From CAZBUK01 sp964495085 (lineage in GTDB: Bacteria > Bacteroidota > Ignavibacteria > T3Sed10-11): a stretch of DNA of 33,725 nt. A model generated the notes under the pieces. It did no database searches, had not been told where the DNA came from, and worked only from the letters and a program-made list of their open reading frames with translations. Position 1 is the first letter of the stretch. Each line of letters opens with the position of its first letter. A program made the translations under genes and the position numbers. The DNA is taken from NCBI GenBank assembly GCA_964495085.1, contig CAZBUK010000039.1:1-33725 (forward strand), in the 5' to 3' direction. This document shows positions 32,806 to 33,725 of the stretch, piece by piece.

Positions 32806-33267
32806 CTACGGGAAATATGCGATTGCAGAAATTTCGACCCGTACATCACGGGGCAATCGTGATACCTCGACGGTCGCTCTGGCAGGAGGATTTTCCTGAA
32901 AATAGTCCGCGTAGATCCTGTTCATTTCGCCGAAATCATCCAGGTCAGTCAGGAAGACTGAACAATTCACGACATCTCGATAATCGAGTCCCGCTGCAGC
33001 GAGGATCGCGCCGATATTCTTCAGAACCTGCCGTGTCTGCTGACCGATATCGTCGGCGACGATCGATCCGGATTCCGGCTCGATCGGTATCTGTCCGGAT
33101 ATAAACAGCAATCTGCCGGTTCGGATCCCCTGGCTGTACGGACCGATCGCTTCGGGGGCATCCGATGTTGCGACTACGGTCTTTGTTGTATCGCCGATAT
33201 CGTGATGGTGGTGACAGGATACCATCGAAAGAAACATAAAAAGGATCACACCCGATTTGATATTCAT
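32806..33267 (-). CDS. Exported RidA family lipoprotein
   Basis: The 153-residue protein is a RidA/YjgF domain (from residue ~28, with A-I-G-P-Y-S-Q-G at 40-47). It keeps the two residues needed for imine/enamine deamination in E. coli RidA: Arg130 in P-A-R-A-T-V-E-V and Glu145 in V-E-I-S-A-I-A. Ahead of the domain is a signal peptide with M-V-S-C (Cys18), followed directly by four histidines. AAGGA five bases before ATG 33267 fixes the start, so the leader is real and not a mis-called extension. RidA is normally cytosolic, where it hydrolyses reactive intermediates of PLP enzymes; a lipid-anchored form outside the cytoplasm is unusual. The gene follows the aminotransferase gene by 29 bp. Deaminase activity is likely from residues, but its substrate out there is unknown. 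Confidence 0.9.
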   Translation of the reverse strand: MNIKSGVILFMFLSMVSCHHHHDIGDTTKTVVATSDAPEAIGPYSQGIRTGRLLFISGQIPIEPESGSIVADDIGQQTRQVLKNIGAILAAAGLDYRDVVNCSVFLTDLDDFGEMNRIYADYFQENPPARATVEVSRLPRDVRVEISAIAYFP

Positions 33268-33296
33268 ATATATCCTTTCCGATACAAAACGGAATC

Positions 33297-33725
33297 CTAT
33301 AACTGTGCGGCGGAACGGATACCGTCTATAAATCTCTCGACTTCATCCGAACTATTGTACACATGAACGGAAATTCGTAGCGCTTGCAGTCCGGCTTCAG
33401 CGACGAATCGCGTTCGCAGTCGGTACTCGTCCATCAGGTACTTCTGAAGGCGCGTCGTATCGAGATTTTTTAGTCTGAGTGTCAGAATCCCCGCATGATC
33501 ACCGTGGGTAGCGGGAGTCAGTATCTCCACGGCAGGAATTTCCCGCAGCGCAGCGATCACTCCCCTGACGAGATTGTGCGACCGCCGTGCAATTACATCC
33601 TGTCCGATTAGTTGAAGAAAGCTAACTGCGGTTTCGAGCCCGATCATCAACGAAACATTATAGGTGCCGTATTCATCGCAGTAGGTGCGCGCCACTTCGT
33701 TGCCCGCCGAGTTCAGCGCCGTCGA
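33297..33725 (-). CDS. Class V aminotransferase (PLP-dependent), C-terminal part; runs off the window
   Basis: The frame is open from the right edge (S-T-A-L-N-S-A-G-N-E) to the stop at 33297, so 142 C-terminal residues are seen. The pattern matches the C-terminal domain of class V aminotransferases (cysteine desulfurase or isopenicillin-N epimerase type): a helix with H-N-L-V-R-G-V-I-A-A-L, a strand pair around G-I-L-T-L-R-L, and the closing L-R-I-S-V-H-V-Y-N-S-S-D-E-V-E. The PLP lysine lies outside the window. It would precede the RidA-like gene in the same transcript. Reaction and cell location cannot be judged from this piece. Confidence 0.85.
   Translation of the reverse strand, partial: STALNSAGNEVARTYCDEYGTYNVSLMIGLETAVSFLQLIGQDVIARRSHNLVRGVIAALREIPAVEILTPATHGDHAGILTLRLKNLDTTRLQKYLMDEYRLRTRFVAEAGLQALRISVHVYNSSDEVERFIDGIRSAAQL

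Noticed and set aside
1..33725. tRNA, rRNA, CRISPR arrays, insertion sequences or phage genes
   Set aside because: I looked for short regular repeats, transposase-type frames and tRNA-like cloverleafs in the gaps and saw none. Gaps are too small for most of these.

Overview
The window is a dense catabolic region of a bacterium. Every gene I can support, about 25, lies on the minus strand, so transcription runs from high to low coordinates. Several proteins carry lipoprotein or other export signals and one has a twin-arginine-like leader, which suggests a didermic (Gram-negative-type) cell. There is no SusC/SusD pair, no ABC sugar importer and no phage or transposon gene. Base composition looks balanced. 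The gene mix (SSS symporters, Asp-box propellers, UROD-like, DUF4432 and Gfo/Idh proteins) recalls uncultivated polysaccharide degraders such as Latescibacterota, KSB1 or Hydrogenedentota, but I cannot place the taxon firmly.

Right-hand unit (33725 down to 21376), in transcription order: the C-terminal end of a class V aminotransferase, an exported RidA-like lipoprotein, a trehalase-like (GH37/GH63-type) hydrolase, a 7-bladed Asp-box protein, a 592-residue lipoprotein of unknown family, an SSS symporter, a 793-residue hydrolase-like protein of unknown family, a second Asp-box protein and a second 592-residue lipoprotein. Gaps are small or overlapping, which suggests one operon starting outside the window.

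Junction (20960-21375): the only long gene-free stretch. It holds a stem-loop behind the lipoprotein gene, a strong sigma-70-type promoter (TTGACT, 17 bp, TATATT), a perfect 21-bp palindrome at the expected transcription start, and a leader of about 315 nt before the next gene.

Left-hand unit (20959 down to 1): a second SSS symporter, a sugar isomerase/epimerase-like TIM barrel, an IclR regulator, a Tat-type GH15-like hydrolase, a MetE-core-like protein, an Old Yellow Enzyme family reductase, an M14 carboxypeptidase broken by a one-base frameshift, a DUF4432 aldose-epimerase-like protein, a Gfo/Idh/MocA dehydrogenase, a UROD-like methyltransferase-fold protein, a GH38 alpha-mannosidase, a DUF455-type di-iron ferritin-like protein, an M28 peptidase lipoprotein, a long Asp-box protein, and the start of a paralogue of the 793-residue protein.

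The set Asp-box / lipoprotein / symporter / 793-aa-like protein occurs twice. In the second copy a block of catabolic genes sits between the symporter and the last members. My reading, which is inference, is that exported lipoproteins and hydrolases release a glycoside or oligosaccharide outside the cytoplasm, the SSS carriers import it with sodium, and cytoplasmic GH38, Gfo/Idh, TIM-barrel, DUF4432 and methyltransferase-fold enzymes break it down. The IclR protein is the obvious candidate to read the palindrome.
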